The notes under the pieces: model-generated | What the model was told of the DNA's origin: nothing | Seen by the model: the letters and a program-made list of their open reading frames with translations, nothing else | Database searches by the model: none | Shown: positions 34,142 through 42,667 of the stretch, piece by piece | Layout: each line of letters starts with the position of its first letter | How positions within the stretch are numbered: position 1 is the first letter of the stretch | Origin: Nonomuraea cypriaca | Lineage (GTDB): Bacteria > Actinomycetota > Actinomycetes > Streptosporangiales > Streptosporangiaceae | Assembly (NCBI RefSeq): GCF_015645445.1 | Contig: NZ_JADOGI010000024.1 | Location: forward strand, 1-64,000 | Direction: 5' to 3' | DNA length: 64,000 nt | Translations under genes and position numbers: made by a program

Positions 34142-35290
34142 TCAGAGAGCGTCCCAGGGCAGCCAGGCGTCCAGCACGAACCGGCCGTCTCGTATCTCGT
34201 GGCTGAGGCCGCCGCCCGCGAGCCGCGTCCGTTCGGCCAGTCCCACCAGCCCCAATCCCGCACCCGGTCCTCGTACTCCGGGAAAGGCCGCGTTCGACAC
34301 CTCGATCCGCACGCCGTCGCCGGCCCGTCCGGCCAGCTCCGCACGCACCAGGCTGCCCGGCGCGTGCTTACGCGCGTTCGTCAACGCCTCCTGGACGATC
34401 CGGTACACGTGCCGCCCCGTCCGCACCGGCAACCCTTCGTGCCCGTCGATCGCATTGCTCACATCCACCCGCTGGCCCGCCGCCCGTACCTCCTCGAACA
34501 GCGCATCCAGCTCACCGAGCGTCGGCTGCGGCGCCTGCGGCCCGTCTGCCCGCCGCAGCGATCCCAGCACCGCGCGCAACTCGTTCAGCGACTGATGCGC
34601 GTTCTCCTGGATCGCCAGCGCGGTGTCGCGGTGCTGCTCAGCCGTCAGGTCGGTGCGGTGGGCCAGTCCGCCGGCGAGCATCGACAGCAACGAGATCCGG
34701 TGCGCCAGCACGTCGTGCATCTCGTGCGCGATCTTGAGCCGCTCGGCCAGCTGGGCCTGCTCCACCCGTTGCGCCTGCCCGGCCAGGTCCGCCGCACGCC
34801 GTGCCGCGGCCGCCTCACGCCGCTCGCGCAGGTACAGGGCGAACACGGTCACCATGCCGACCGCCACGCCGGCGATCGCGGCGTACCCCAGCACGAACGA
34901 GCGGCTGCCCTGCCAGACCCCCGCCATCGTCAGGCACCCCCAGAGCACGACACCGGCCGGCGCGGTCCATCGCCACGACCGGTGCGCGCACAGCGACACG
35001 TACGAGACCAGCGCGGCCCCCATCGCCGAGGAGGAGAACGCCGCCAGTACCGCGGTGACCAGCGCGATCACCCTCGGCCAGCGGCGCCGCCACCACATCA
35101 GCACCAGCGCGGCCACCCCGAGCAGCATGTCGAGCGGCAGCGCCACCAGCACCGCGCGCGGCACGCTCTCGTTCCGGGCCAGCAAGGTCAGCATGAGTCC
35201 GGACAGCAGCAGCGGCATCGCGGCGAACAGGTAGCGCAGCGCGATGCCCAGCTTGTCCAGCGGCGGCTGGGCCTCGGTCACGTTGTGCAC
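34142..35290 (-). CDS. DesK/NarL-type sensor histidine kinase without adjacent regulator
   Basis: 382 residues. Five to six membrane segments in the first 150 residues form the sensor. The HisKA_3 box is RLKIAHEMHDVLAHRISLLSMLAGGL with the acceptor His near residue 190, and the ATPase has RIVQEALTNARKHAP and GLGLVGLAER. The usual LuxR-type response regulator is absent: 108 bp of apparently non-coding DNA follow the stop, then the NTF2-like gene. It is divergent from an ABC exporter, which such systems commonly control. GTG start 35288-35290. Confidence 0.9.
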   Translation of the reverse strand: MHNVTEAQPPLDKLGIALRYLFAAMPLLLSGLMLTLLARNESVPRAVLVALPLDMLLGVAALVLMWWRRRWPRVIALVTAVLAAFSSSAMGAALVSYVSLCAHRSWRWTAPAGVVLWGCLTMAGVWQGSRSFVLGYAAIAGVAVGMVTVFALYLRERREAAAARRAADLAGQAQRVEQAQLAERLKIAHEMHDVLAHRISLLSMLAGGLAHRTDLTAEQHRDTALAIQENAHQSLNELRAVLGSLRRADGPQAPQPTLGELDALFEEVRAAGQRVDVSNAIDGHEGLPVRTGRHVYRIVQEALTNARKHAPGSLVRAELAGRAGDGVRIEVSNAAFPGVRGPGAGLGLVGLAERTRLAGGGLSHEIRDGRFVLDAWLPWDAL

Positions 35291-35453
35291 GGACGACAGC
35301 CTAGGAGGCGCACCTGGGTGGCTCTTAGCGACCCAGGTCGACCTTCATGGAGACGCGGGTCCACCCCTGGAGCCGGCGAGCGTGGCCTCGCGGCCATCCG
35401 GCTCGCGACCTGGGCCCGATGATCCGCGGCCGGCGTTCCGATGGACTGTGGGG

Positions 35454-36170
35454 GTGATTCGGTTCAACCACGTCAGCAAGGCGTACAAGGATGTGAAGGC
35501 ACTCGACGACGTGTCCTTCACCGTCGAAGCGGGGACCGTCACCGGCTTCCTCGGCCCCAACGGCGCAGGTAAGTCGACGGCCCTGCGCGTGCTGGTCGGT
35601 CTCTCGCGTCCCACCTCGGGCACGGCCACCCTGTTCGGCCGCACGTACCAGCAGCTCGACTGCCCGGCCGCCCAGGTCGGCACGCTCCTCGACGCGAGCG
35701 CGCAGCACCCGGGCCGCACCGGCAGGGAGGTCCTCACCCTCGCCGCGATGACGCTCGGCCTGCCCCGGTCGCGCGTGGAGGAGATGCTCGGCCTCGTCGG
35801 GCTGACCGGCCGCGAGGGCGGGCGCGTCGTCGGCGGTTACTCGCTCGGCATGCGTCAGCGGCTCGGCATCGGCCACGCCCTGCTCGGCCGGCCCAGGGCG
35901 CTCATCCTGGACGAGCCCGTCAACGGCCTCGACCCCCAGGGCATCCAGTGGATGCGCGGCCTCCTGCGCGACCTGGCCGACGCGGGCTGCGCGGTGCTGC
36001 TCAGCTCGCACCTGCTGCACGAGGTGGAGCAGGTCGCGGACCAGATCGTGATGATCGGGCACGGCCGCGTGCTCGCCGAGGGCACCCCGGCCGAGCTCGG
36101 CCGGGGCCGCGGCCTGGAGCAGGCGTTCCTCGACCTGACCGCGGCCGCCGGCAGAAACGTATCCCCCTGA
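35454..36170 (+). CDS. ABC transporter ATP-binding protein
   Basis: About 238 residues. Walker A is GPNGAGKST, the signature YSLGMRQRLGI, Walker B RALILDEPVNGLDP, and the H-loop SSHLLHEVEQ. It belongs to the DrrA/CcmA-like exporters with LLSSHLLHE. GTG 35454 is chosen; GTG 35448 is six bases earlier. It is followed 38 bp later by its permease, and is divergent from a DesK-like kinase, suggesting a drug- or lantibiotic-resistance or envelope-stress exporter (inference). Confidence 0.9.
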   Translation: MIRFNHVSKAYKDVKALDDVSFTVEAGTVTGFLGPNGAGKSTALRVLVGLSRPTSGTATLFGRTYQQLDCPAAQVGTLLDASAQHPGRTGREVLTLAAMTLGLPRSRVEEMLGLVGLTGREGGRVVGGYSLGMRQRLGIGHALLGRPRALILDEPVNGLDPQGIQWMRGLLRDLADAGCAVLLSSHLLHEVEQVADQIVMIGHGRVLAEGTPAELGRGRGLEQAFLDLTAAAGRNVSP

Positions 36171-36208
36171 CCCTTCAGCGACACCGCCACCGCGGACGGG
36201 AGCCCCGC

Positions 36209-36985
36209 ATGACCGCGCATCACCCTGACCACACCACCATCGACCGTCCCGGCGAGCTGCCGGGTCAGCCCCAGCGGGTCCCCTTTCACCGGCTGGTGCT
36301 GGTCGAGACCCGCAAACTGTTCGACACCCGGAGCAGCAAGATCCTTACGGCCATCGTGCCTGCCCTGACCGTCGCCGCCGTCGTCGCCCGCGCCGTCACC
36401 ATCCGTGCGGACCTGCACACCCTCATCGGCACCGCCAGTGTCGGCTACATCCTCCTCCCCGTCATCGCCATCCTCACGGTGACCGGCGAGTGGAGCCATC
36501 GCACCGCCCTGACCACCTTCACACTCGAACCCCGCCGCCTGCGCGCACTGGCCGCCAAGTCCGTGCCGGCCCTGGGTCTCGGCGTGGTCGCGACCGCGTT
36601 CGCCGTGCTGGTCGCCGCGCCGGTCACGGCTGTCGCCGGCGCTCAGGACGCCTGGAACGTCACCCCCCTCGCCCTGCTGGGGCTGACGGCGATGAACGTC
36701 ATCAGCCTGTGCCAAGGCATGGCGCTGGGCCTGCTGCTGCTGAACGCGCCCGTCGCGATCGTGATCTACCTGTTGTCGCCGATGGTGTGGGCCTTCGTCG
36801 CCCAGGCGGGCGACGCGGGCGCGTCCGTGGCCTCCTGGCTCGACCTGGGCACCACCACGGCTCCCCTCTGGAGCGGCGGCTGGACCGGCCTGGGTGCCGC
36901 CCAGCTGGCCGTCTCCATGGTCTTCTGGCTCGTCCTCCCGGCGACGCTCGGCGCGGTCCGCGTGCTCCGCAAGGAGGTGCACTGA
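36209..36985 (+). CDS. ABC exporter permease
   Basis: 258 residues with six hydrophobic segments, e.g. ILTAIVPALTVAAVVARAV, SVGYILLPVIAILTVTGEW, LGVVATAFAVLVAAPV and LAVSMVFWLVLPATLGAV. The LVETRKLFDTRSSK N-terminus and VTGEWSHRTALTTFTLEPRR loop are typical of ABC-2 type permeases that pair with DrrA-like ATPases. ATG 36209. Confidence 0.88.
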   Translation: MTAHHPDHTTIDRPGELPGQPQRVPFHRLVLVETRKLFDTRSSKILTAIVPALTVAAVVARAVTIRADLHTLIGTASVGYILLPVIAILTVTGEWSHRTALTTFTLEPRRLRALAAKSVPALGLGVVATAFAVLVAAPVTAVAGAQDAWNVTPLALLGLTAMNVISLCQGMALGLLLLNAPVAIVIYLLSPMVWAFVAQAGDAGASVASWLDLGTTTAPLWSGGWTGLGAAQLAVSMVFWLVLPATLGAVRVLRKEVH

Positions 36986-37180
36986 CGTGAGGCGCGCGCC
37001 CCGGTGACACCCCTCGCTGACGGGGCGTTCCCGCCGGCCCATTGTCGGCAGGTGATTCCACCGCCATGCTGGTCTGCATCGCAGTAAGCCACCGAAGGGG
37101 AGTGCCCCGATGTCACCTACCATCCCCACGTCCTTGTCCACACGCATCCCGAACAGCCTGGTCCGCGGGGGCGAAGAGCG

Positions 37181-37393
37181 GTGAAGGCCTGGGTCTTTCT
37201 CGTGCTCGGCGTCCTCCTGGCAGCGATGGGCCTGCTGTGGACGCTTCAGGGGCTGGGCATCGTCGGCGGCAGCGTGATGAGCGGCGTGACCATGTGGGCG
37301 ATCATCGGGCCCGTCGTCCTCGTCGCCGGTCTTGTCGTCGCCTTCCTGGGGCTACGCGGGCTCAGGAACGCGTCCGGCAGGCACGGCGAATGA
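37181..37393 (+). CDS. small membrane protein with two hydrophobic segments
   Basis: 70 residues with two membrane segments (WVFLVLGVLLAAMGLLWTL and MWAIIGPVVLVAGLVVAFLGL) and a polar basic tail. Similar short proteins are common in actinobacteria; function unknown. GTG 37181 is chosen because it begins the first hydrophobic segment; no strong ribosome site is seen. It is 195 bp downstream of the exporter permease. Confidence 0.65.
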   Translation: MKAWVFLVLGVLLAAMGLLWTLQGLGIVGGSVMSGVTMWAIIGPVVLVAGLVVAFLGLRGLRNASGRHGE

Positions 37394-37411
37394 CGCGGCG
37401 GGTTCGCCCGC

Positions 37412-37471
37412 GCTTCATGAGAGGCTCCGCCGCGGGAAGCAGCTTCATGAGAGGCTCTGCTGCAGGAAATA
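37412..37471. repeat. tandem 30-bp duplication over a stop codon
   Basis: Two adjacent 30-bp copies (37412-37441 and 37442-37471) match at 25 of 30 positions, and all five differences are transitions. The second copy contains the stop and last codons of the minus-strand membrane protein; the first is its duplicate outside the gene. Confidence 0.8.
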
Positions 37472-38551
37472 GACGATCAGTGAGGCCAGGATGCCGGTGA
37501 CGTACTGCAGGATCGCCGCCGTTCTGATCGGCAGCGTCCGTAGCGCGGCGAAATAGGTGTACGCGTTGATGTCCTGCTCGGAGTCGCCGAGCCGGGTGAG
37601 CGCGTCGGGCGGGCCGTCGCTTGGCGCCATCAGCGGTGAGATGACCTCGTCGAGGTGGCGGCGGACCATGCGCGAGAGAGTCACGTAAGGCTGTACGCCC
37701 ACGTACAGAGCGATGGCCGCGGCCACCACCGGGAAGCCGAGGAGGAAGGCGTTGAGATACGGACCGGGGTTCTGGTAGGCCAGCACGATCGCGGCCACCT
37801 CGATGGTGACGACACCCAGCGCCATGGCCGCGGAGACCAGCGCGTAGCAGTGGCACAGTCGCACTATCGCGAACGTGCGGGCGGGATCGATCCACGCCAG
37901 GCGCAGTCGGGTGTACTTACGCAGCCGCAGTGGCAGGTCGGCCACCGTGATGAGCCAGTAGAGCGTGATGCCGCCCAGGAAGCCCAGCCAGCAGGTGTGC
38001 AGGTACACCGCCGCGTTCGGCTCGATGACGTCGCCGGGTTGCATGGAGGTGAGCACCAGTATCGGCGCCGAGGAGGCAGCCCCGGCGAACGCGCACAGTA
38101 GTTGGCCGCGTAACCTCATCCGCCGGCGGAGCCAGAGGATCAGGTCCTCCCTCTCCGGCGAGTCGGCGACCAGGTCGGCGAGCGGGGCCACGAGCTTCTC
38201 CGCGTGCGTCCAGGCGCCCCAGGCGAGGGCGAGTGCGATCACGCAGAAGAGCGTGGCCGCCACGCTGTACAGAGAGGTCCGCGGGCCGTGGAGCGACTGC
38301 TCGGGCGCGATGAACGCGAGCGCCAGGTCCACGAGGTACGGCCAGGAGGCCATCGCCAGCACGGACACGCTCGCCGCGAGCCAGTTGGTCCTGGTGCTGG
38401 ACAGGAGCACGGCCACGCGCCGCGCGAGCCACACGATCAAGGCTCGCCGATATCCCTGCGCCAGTGTCTCGGCGAGGCGGTCGGCGAAGTCGGGGACGGT
38501 CTCGTCCGTCCGATCAGGTCGTACGGGCGCTTCCACGGTGTCGCCGGCCAT
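37445..38551 (-). CDS. polytopic membrane protein of unknown function
   Basis: 368 residues with about seven hydrophobic segments, among them AASVSVLAMASWPYLVDLALAF, SVAATLFCVIALALAWGAW, LLCAFAGAASSAPILVLTSM, WLGFLGGITLYWLITVADLPL and a C-terminal AAILQYVTGILASLIVYFLQQ. Charged loops lie between. I recognise no family motif. A single gene; the 30-bp tandem repeat overlaps its 3' end. Confidence 0.7.
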   Translation of the reverse strand: MAGDTVEAPVRPDRTDETVPDFADRLAETLAQGYRRALIVWLARRVAVLLSSTRTNWLAASVSVLAMASWPYLVDLALAFIAPEQSLHGPRTSLYSVAATLFCVIALALAWGAWTHAEKLVAPLADLVADSPEREDLILWLRRRMRLRGQLLCAFAGAASSAPILVLTSMQPGDVIEPNAAVYLHTCWLGFLGGITLYWLITVADLPLRLRKYTRLRLAWIDPARTFAIVRLCHCYALVSAAMALGVVTIEVAAIVLAYQNPGPYLNAFLLGFPVVAAAIALYVGVQPYVTLSRMVRRHLDEVISPLMAPSDGPPDALTRLGDSEQDINAYTYFAALRTLPIRTAAILQYVTGILASLIVYFLQQSLS

Positions 38552-38683
38552 ATTGCCACCCGGAGTAGGAGAGAACTATGGGGGAGACGCTCGCGCCGGC
38601 CTTCGGTATCGCGCGCCGGTGAGCGCTGGAACAGTATGTCGGACGAGGATCCGCGGCGCTTCAGGAGTGAATCGGCACGCCGC

Positions 38684-38812
38684 TCAGCAGGTCTCGTCGG
38701 TGTCGCGGTCGGTGTCGACGGCAGGGTCGAGGTGGGCCCAGATGCCGACGAGACAACGGAGGTCGTCATCGTCAAGCCGGCCGAAGAACAGTTCGCGTAG
38801 ATCGCTGTAATG
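38684..38812 (-). pseudogene. probable C-terminal fragment of a MarR-type regulator
   Basis: The minus strand encodes YSDLRELFFGRLDDDDLRCLVGIWAHLDPAVD and stops at 38684. The LFFGRL.D.DL..L..I...L pattern is that of the dimerisation helix at the end of MarR proteins. The upstream DNA is the LLM fragment on the other strand, so the winged helix is lost. Confidence 0.45.
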
Positions 38813-39415
38813 CCGGCGCGCTTCCGCGCACCCTTGGTCGACGCCGACATCGCGCCCCGCGCCGACGGCGCCACGATCCCGATCTGGGTAGGGGTCGGCG
38901 GATCGCCGGCGTCCGCCGTCAGCACCGGCCGACTCGGTCTGCCGATGGCGCTGGCCCTGCTGCTGGGGCCGATGACCCTCCACGAGCAGACCGTCGCGCT
39001 CTACCGGGAGTCCGCCGCGAAGGCGGGCCACGACGTGGACACGCTGCCGATCAGCATCAATGTGCACGGGTACGTCGGGAGCACCAGTCAGCAGGCGAGA
39101 GACGTCATGTACCCCTACTTCGCGAAGGGCATGGCGGATAACAACCACCAGCGGGGCGAAGGTTTCCTTCTTCCCCGGATCGCCTTCGACGCACAGACGT
39201 CGCGGGGGTCCGGTCTGCTGGTGGGCAGTTCGCAAGAGATCATCGACAAGCTGCTCGCCTATCACGAGTTGTACGGCCTGAGCCGCGCCATGATTCAAAT
39301 GGGTTTCGGTGGGCTTCCGCAGAAGGAGCACCTCGAGGCGATCGAGCGGCTCGGCACAGAGGTGGCGCCGGTCGTGCGCCGTGAGGTCGAGGCGCGTGAA
39401 GGGAAGGCGGCATGA
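38813..39415 (+). pseudogene. 5'-truncated luciferase-like monooxygenase
   Basis: The fragment begins in RFRAPLVDADIAPRADGATIPIWVGVGGSPASAV and runs through the substrate/flavin-binding region (GYVGSTSQQARDVMYPYFAKGM, LLVGSSQEIIDKLLAYHELYG) to a normal end. Class C LLM flavin enzymes start with FG....L...E or similar, some 110-150 residues earlier, so the first third of the barrel is missing. ATG 38810 could start translation but would not give a complete barrel. The TGA overlaps the next ATG (ATGA), the remains of a two-component flavin monooxygenase. Confidence 0.75.
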
Positions 39416-39604
39416 CCTCTCGGATCGACGTGTACCGCCTGGGCCCAGGTTTCACCGGAGCGCTCGAGCGCGACGACGTCACGCGCGAGGTCGAGGCCGC
39501 GATCCGGCTCGCCGAGGAAGCCGACCTCCTGGTCGCGGCGACACCGGTGTTCCGCGGTTCCTACCCCGGCATGTTCAAGCACTTCTTCGATCTCGTCGAT
39601 CAGT
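39412..39604 (+). pseudogene. truncated FMN reductase (SsuE/MsuE-like)
   Basis: The frame reads VEAAIRLAEEADLLVAATPVFRGSYPGMFKHFFDLVDQ, the P.FRGSYPG..K.FFDL motif of NAD(P)H:FMN reductases. It lacks the initial GS.R..SR loop and stops matching after residue 64, where it meets a minus-strand fragment. The start overlaps the LLM stop, the usual partner arrangement. Confidence 0.65.
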
Positions 39605-39952
39605 GCTCAGGTCTTCGGCCAGGGAGCCGCTGTCGAACTTCATCCCGGGCGCCCCGCCGCGGGCGGTGTAGGTGTCCTCTTCCGTGATGCCGTACCAGAC
39701 CAGCGCGCTTCCGGAGGTCGTGCGCAGCGCGTACAACTCCTGGGCGGGCTGGGTGTTGCGCCGCAGGTCCCATCCGGCCGGCAGCTTCTCCCGATCCCGC
39801 TTACGCACGTCGGCGTACCAGGTGTAGATGTTCCGCAGGATGATCCGGTTGGCGCGCGGGTCGTCACCGGCGGTGGTCAGCAGGCGTGCGTGCGTCCGGG
39901 CGAGTTCCTGGGGCGAGACCTTGAGCCCCGCGCTGTCGTCCGGGGCGAGCAT
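39605..39952 (-). pseudogene. internal fragment of an unidentified secreted/lipoprotein-like gene
   Basis: The minus strand encodes ELARTHARLLTTAGDDPRANRI then ..YTWYADVRKRDREKLPAGWDLRR and LYALRTTSGSALVWYGITEEDTYTARGG. It has the look of the extracytoplasmic domain of actinobacterial lipoproteins of unknown function. No signal peptide precedes it and the end is fused to the FMN reductase fragment. Not assigned to a family. Confidence 0.45.
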
Positions 39953-39992
39953 GGTGGCGAAGCCGTCGTCGTCACGTGCCGACCGTCACAGA

Positions 39993-40031
39993 CGGTTGTG
40001 CCTCCTGGACCAGGTCCAGAAGGCACAACCG
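39993..40031 (-). terminator. strong hairpin terminator of the DoxX gene
   Basis: CGGTTGTGCCTCCTGGA and TCCAGAAGGCACAACCG form a 17-bp stem with one mismatch and a 5-base loop, starting 8 bp after the DoxX stop. Confidence 0.7.
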
Positions 40032-40038
40032 CATCCGG

Positions 40039-40542
40039 CTAGGCCGCCACACGCTCGCGGCCGTCATGCACTCGCTCCATACGCTCGTGGGCGGGGACCA
40101 GGCGGGCGCCGAGGGCGCGAGCACCGATCACCATGGCCGCGGCGGCCAACACGATGTCCTTGAAGATGTACTGCGCCTCCAGCGTCGGCGCGCCGGGGAA
40201 CAGGTTGGTGAAGAACAGCACGTACGGTGCGAAGAACCCGGCCAGCGCACCGGCCATCACGACCAGCCCGGTCCTCAGTAGCTTGCCGGTCACCAGGGTG
40301 AGTCCGATGAAGACCTCCATCCCGGCGATCACGACCTGTGCCGCGTAGCCCGACAGCATTCCCAGGGACAACTTCTCGAGCGTGGCCACCGAGAGCGCCT
40401 CCGCCGGACTGACTCCTGGAAAGAACTTGAGCGTGCCGAAGGCCACGAAGACCAGCCCGAGACTGACACGCAGGACGTCGATGCTGTGCCGGGCCAGCCA
40501 GGCGGCCAGTTTGGAGATCATGGTTTCGATGGTGGTGGTCAT
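40039..40542 (-). CDS. DoxX-family membrane protein
   Basis: 167 residues with four hydrophobic segments; VLRVSLGLVFVAFGTLKFFPGVSPAE is the typical G..F...G..K..PG start, followed by VVIAGMEVFIGLTLVTG, LVVMAGALAGFFAPYVLFF and IVLAAAAMVIGARALG. The family is linked to redox-active membrane complexes in mycobacteria. It starts at ATG 40540-40542 and ends at a hairpin. A single gene, not close in sequence to the DoxX at 4954. Confidence 0.85.
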   Translation of the reverse strand: MTTTIETMISKLAAWLARHSIDVLRVSLGLVFVAFGTLKFFPGVSPAEALSVATLEKLSLGMLSGYAAQVVIAGMEVFIGLTLVTGKLLRTGLVVMAGALAGFFAPYVLFFTNLFPGAPTLEAQYIFKDIVLAAAAMVIGARALGARLVPAHERMERVHDGRERVAA

Positions 40543-40764
40543 CTCGTGCTCCCTGCCGATGTCGTTTCGTCTAGGTTCAGACTCGCGAAATCGACGGCTG
40601 GGAACGTCCGGCTGGGGGAGACAACTGGCCTACGCCTTCGCACGTATCCCGGGGTCGGCGCATACCACCACAGACCTCAGGGATTCCCCCCAAGGGAAAG
40701 GGACCGCCACGTCAGAGCTCCTGCGGTCATACCCCAGCGGGCGTAGCCGTGGCGTACGGCTCGA

Positions 40765-42021
40765 TCAGAGTTCGGCCAGTGTCGCTGACTTCTCTTCGTG
40801 ACGTCGTCCGGCCGCGGGCGGTCTTCGGGGCAGACGGAGCGCGACAGCGCTGACGACGGCGATGGTCAGGGACAGTCCTCCGACCGCCAGGAACACCGCG
40901 GGCAGGGCCATGACCAGGCCGAGGGCCCCGAACAGGGCGGGGTCGGCGAGCTGAGCGCCTCGGTTGGCCGTCGAGCGCAGGCCGGAGGCGATGCCGCGCT
41001 TGTCGGCGGGGGTTTCCTCGGACATGAGGGTGAGGGTCAACGGCTGAGCGAAGCCGACGGCGGACCCGTTCACCGCGCACAGCATCACGAGGACGGCGAC
41101 GTTGGTCGGGGCGACCACGACGAGCGCTGCCGAGACCGCTCCGACGCCCAGGACGAGACCAACGGTCCACGACGTGCCCAGGGTCCGCAGCGCCGGGGCG
41201 AAGAACGGGCGGGCGAGGAATCCGGCGACGGCGGCCACCGAGAGTAGGGCGCCGATCCGCCACTGAGGCAGACCTTCGTCGACGAGCAGGACCGGCATGT
41301 ACGCGGTGCGCATGTCCAAGATGATCAGCGCGGCGAAGCTGACCAGAACGGTGACCAGGACCGTGGGGTTGCGCATCATGCGGGCCGCTTCGCCGTACGA
41401 ACGCAGCGTGGTCACGGGTTCGGTCGTCGCCGGAGCGGGCCGGTCACCGGGCAGCAGCGTCAGGGACAGGACGATCAGCAGGACGGCCAGCGCGGTGTAG
41501 ACGACGAAGGCCAGCAGGTAGCCTCCCGCGGTGTGCAGGAAGCCGCCCAGGGCCGGTCCGACGGACTGGCCCGCCGCCATGAACAGGGAGAAGGTGGCGA
41601 TGCGGGAGTTCTTGCGGTCGGTGCTCTCGCCGTCACGGGGACGGGTGGCGGTCGTCTGCAGGGCGACCCAGAAGGCCAGGGTGCCCAGGCCGATGATGGC
41701 CTGCCCGGCGATCAGGATCCACAGCAGGGGCGGGGCGAACAGCGTCGCGCCGCCGGCGACCATGAGGACGGCTCCCCAGACCAGCAGCGTACGGGTGCCC
41801 CATCGGTCGGTCAGGGCCCCGATGGGGATGGCGGCCAGGGTGGGCAGGATCGCGAACGAGGCAAGCACGAGACTGGCTTCCCACTGGGTGCCGCCCTGCT
41901 CGAGGACGGCGGGGCCCATCAGGGGGCGCAGCATGGTGTGCGTCGACCAGTAGAAGATCCCGAGCACCGCGAAGGTCGCGGTACCCGGGATCTTCGTGGA
42001 GCGCACTGACCTGGTCGTCAC
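40765..42021 (-). CDS. MFS transporter
   Basis: 418 residues with 12 predicted hydrophobic segments. The first cytoplasmic loop is IPIGALTDRWGTRTLLVWG, the MFS signature G.l.DR.G.R, and a central polar loop splits two halves (PGDRPAPATTEPVTTLRSYGEA). Probably a drug or metabolite exporter. GTG 42019-42021 overlaps the stop of the chimeric isochorismatase gene (GTGA), so it was presumably translated with it. Confidence 0.88.
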   Translation of the reverse strand: MTTRSVRSTKIPGTATFAVLGIFYWSTHTMLRPLMGPAVLEQGGTQWEASLVLASFAILPTLAAIPIGALTDRWGTRTLLVWGAVLMVAGGATLFAPPLLWILIAGQAIIGLGTLAFWVALQTTATRPRDGESTDRKNSRIATFSLFMAAGQSVGPALGGFLHTAGGYLLAFVVYTALAVLLIVLSLTLLPGDRPAPATTEPVTTLRSYGEAARMMRNPTVLVTVLVSFAALIILDMRTAYMPVLLVDEGLPQWRIGALLSVAAVAGFLARPFFAPALRTLGTSWTVGLVLGVGAVSAALVVVAPTNVAVLVMLCAVNGSAVGFAQPLTLTLMSEETPADKRGIASGLRSTANRGAQLADPALFGALGLVMALPAVFLAVGGLSLTIAVVSAVALRLPRRPPAAGRRHEEKSATLAEL

Positions 42022-42650
42022 TGGGCGGCGACGAGCTCGGCCCAGCCGGCCTTGACCTCGTCGCTGGTGATGACCTGCCCGAAGCAGGTGGCCACCTTCT
42101 CCGCGGTGCCGTCGTGGGCGGCCTGGGAGTAGGCGGCCGAGCAGTCCTCGACGAGGGTGACGTGGTAGTCGAGGAACAGCCCGTCGCGCAGCGTGGACTC
42201 CACGCACACGTTGGTGGCCACGCCGGTCAGGAGGATCGACTCGATGCCGGCCACGCGCAGGATCATGTCGAGGTCGGTGCCCGCGAACGCGGAGTAGCGG
42301 TGCTTGTTGACCACGGCCTCGCCCGGCTCGGGCTTGACCTGGTAGAACTCCGCGCCCCACGTACCGGTGGCGCAGTTGGGCACGGCCGGCTTGACACCCC
42401 GGTCGGGGTCGCCGCGGCGGGCCAGCCAGGCCGGGGAGTCGACGAGCTCGTCGTGCGTGGTCTGGATGAACACGACCTTGATCCCGGCGGCGCGCGCGGC
42501 GTACAGGGGGAGGTAACCGACGCTGTGGAGGGGTTCGGCGATCGTGATGGTGGTCAGGCCCTCGGCGTTCTGGCTGGCGGCGCCCGAGGAGGCGCCGGTG
42601 CAGGCGGCGGCCAGCAGGACCGCGCTGGTGGCGGCGAGAGCGGCCGCCAC
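42018..42650 (-). pseudogene. chimera: ABC lipoprotein signal joined to a truncated cysteine hydrolase
   Basis: The N-terminal part reads SVAAALAATSAVLLAAACTG, a lipobox signal, then TTITIAEPLHSVGYLPLYAA, the first strand of NMT1/ThiY-like binding proteins. It then changes, in frame, to RAAGIKVVFIQTTHDELVDSP and VAVN..T...G.ATNVCVESTLRDG, the isochorismatase/cysteine-hydrolase core with Cys in the NVCVE motif. The N-terminal third of the hydrolase, with its catalytic Asp (VIDMQ.DF), is gone, so activity is unlikely. The junction lies near 42490-42510. Even the start of the binding protein seems cut, because no clear start with a charged N-region is seen. Confidence 0.7.
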
Positions 42651-42667
42651 GGAGTAGTCAGCACTGT

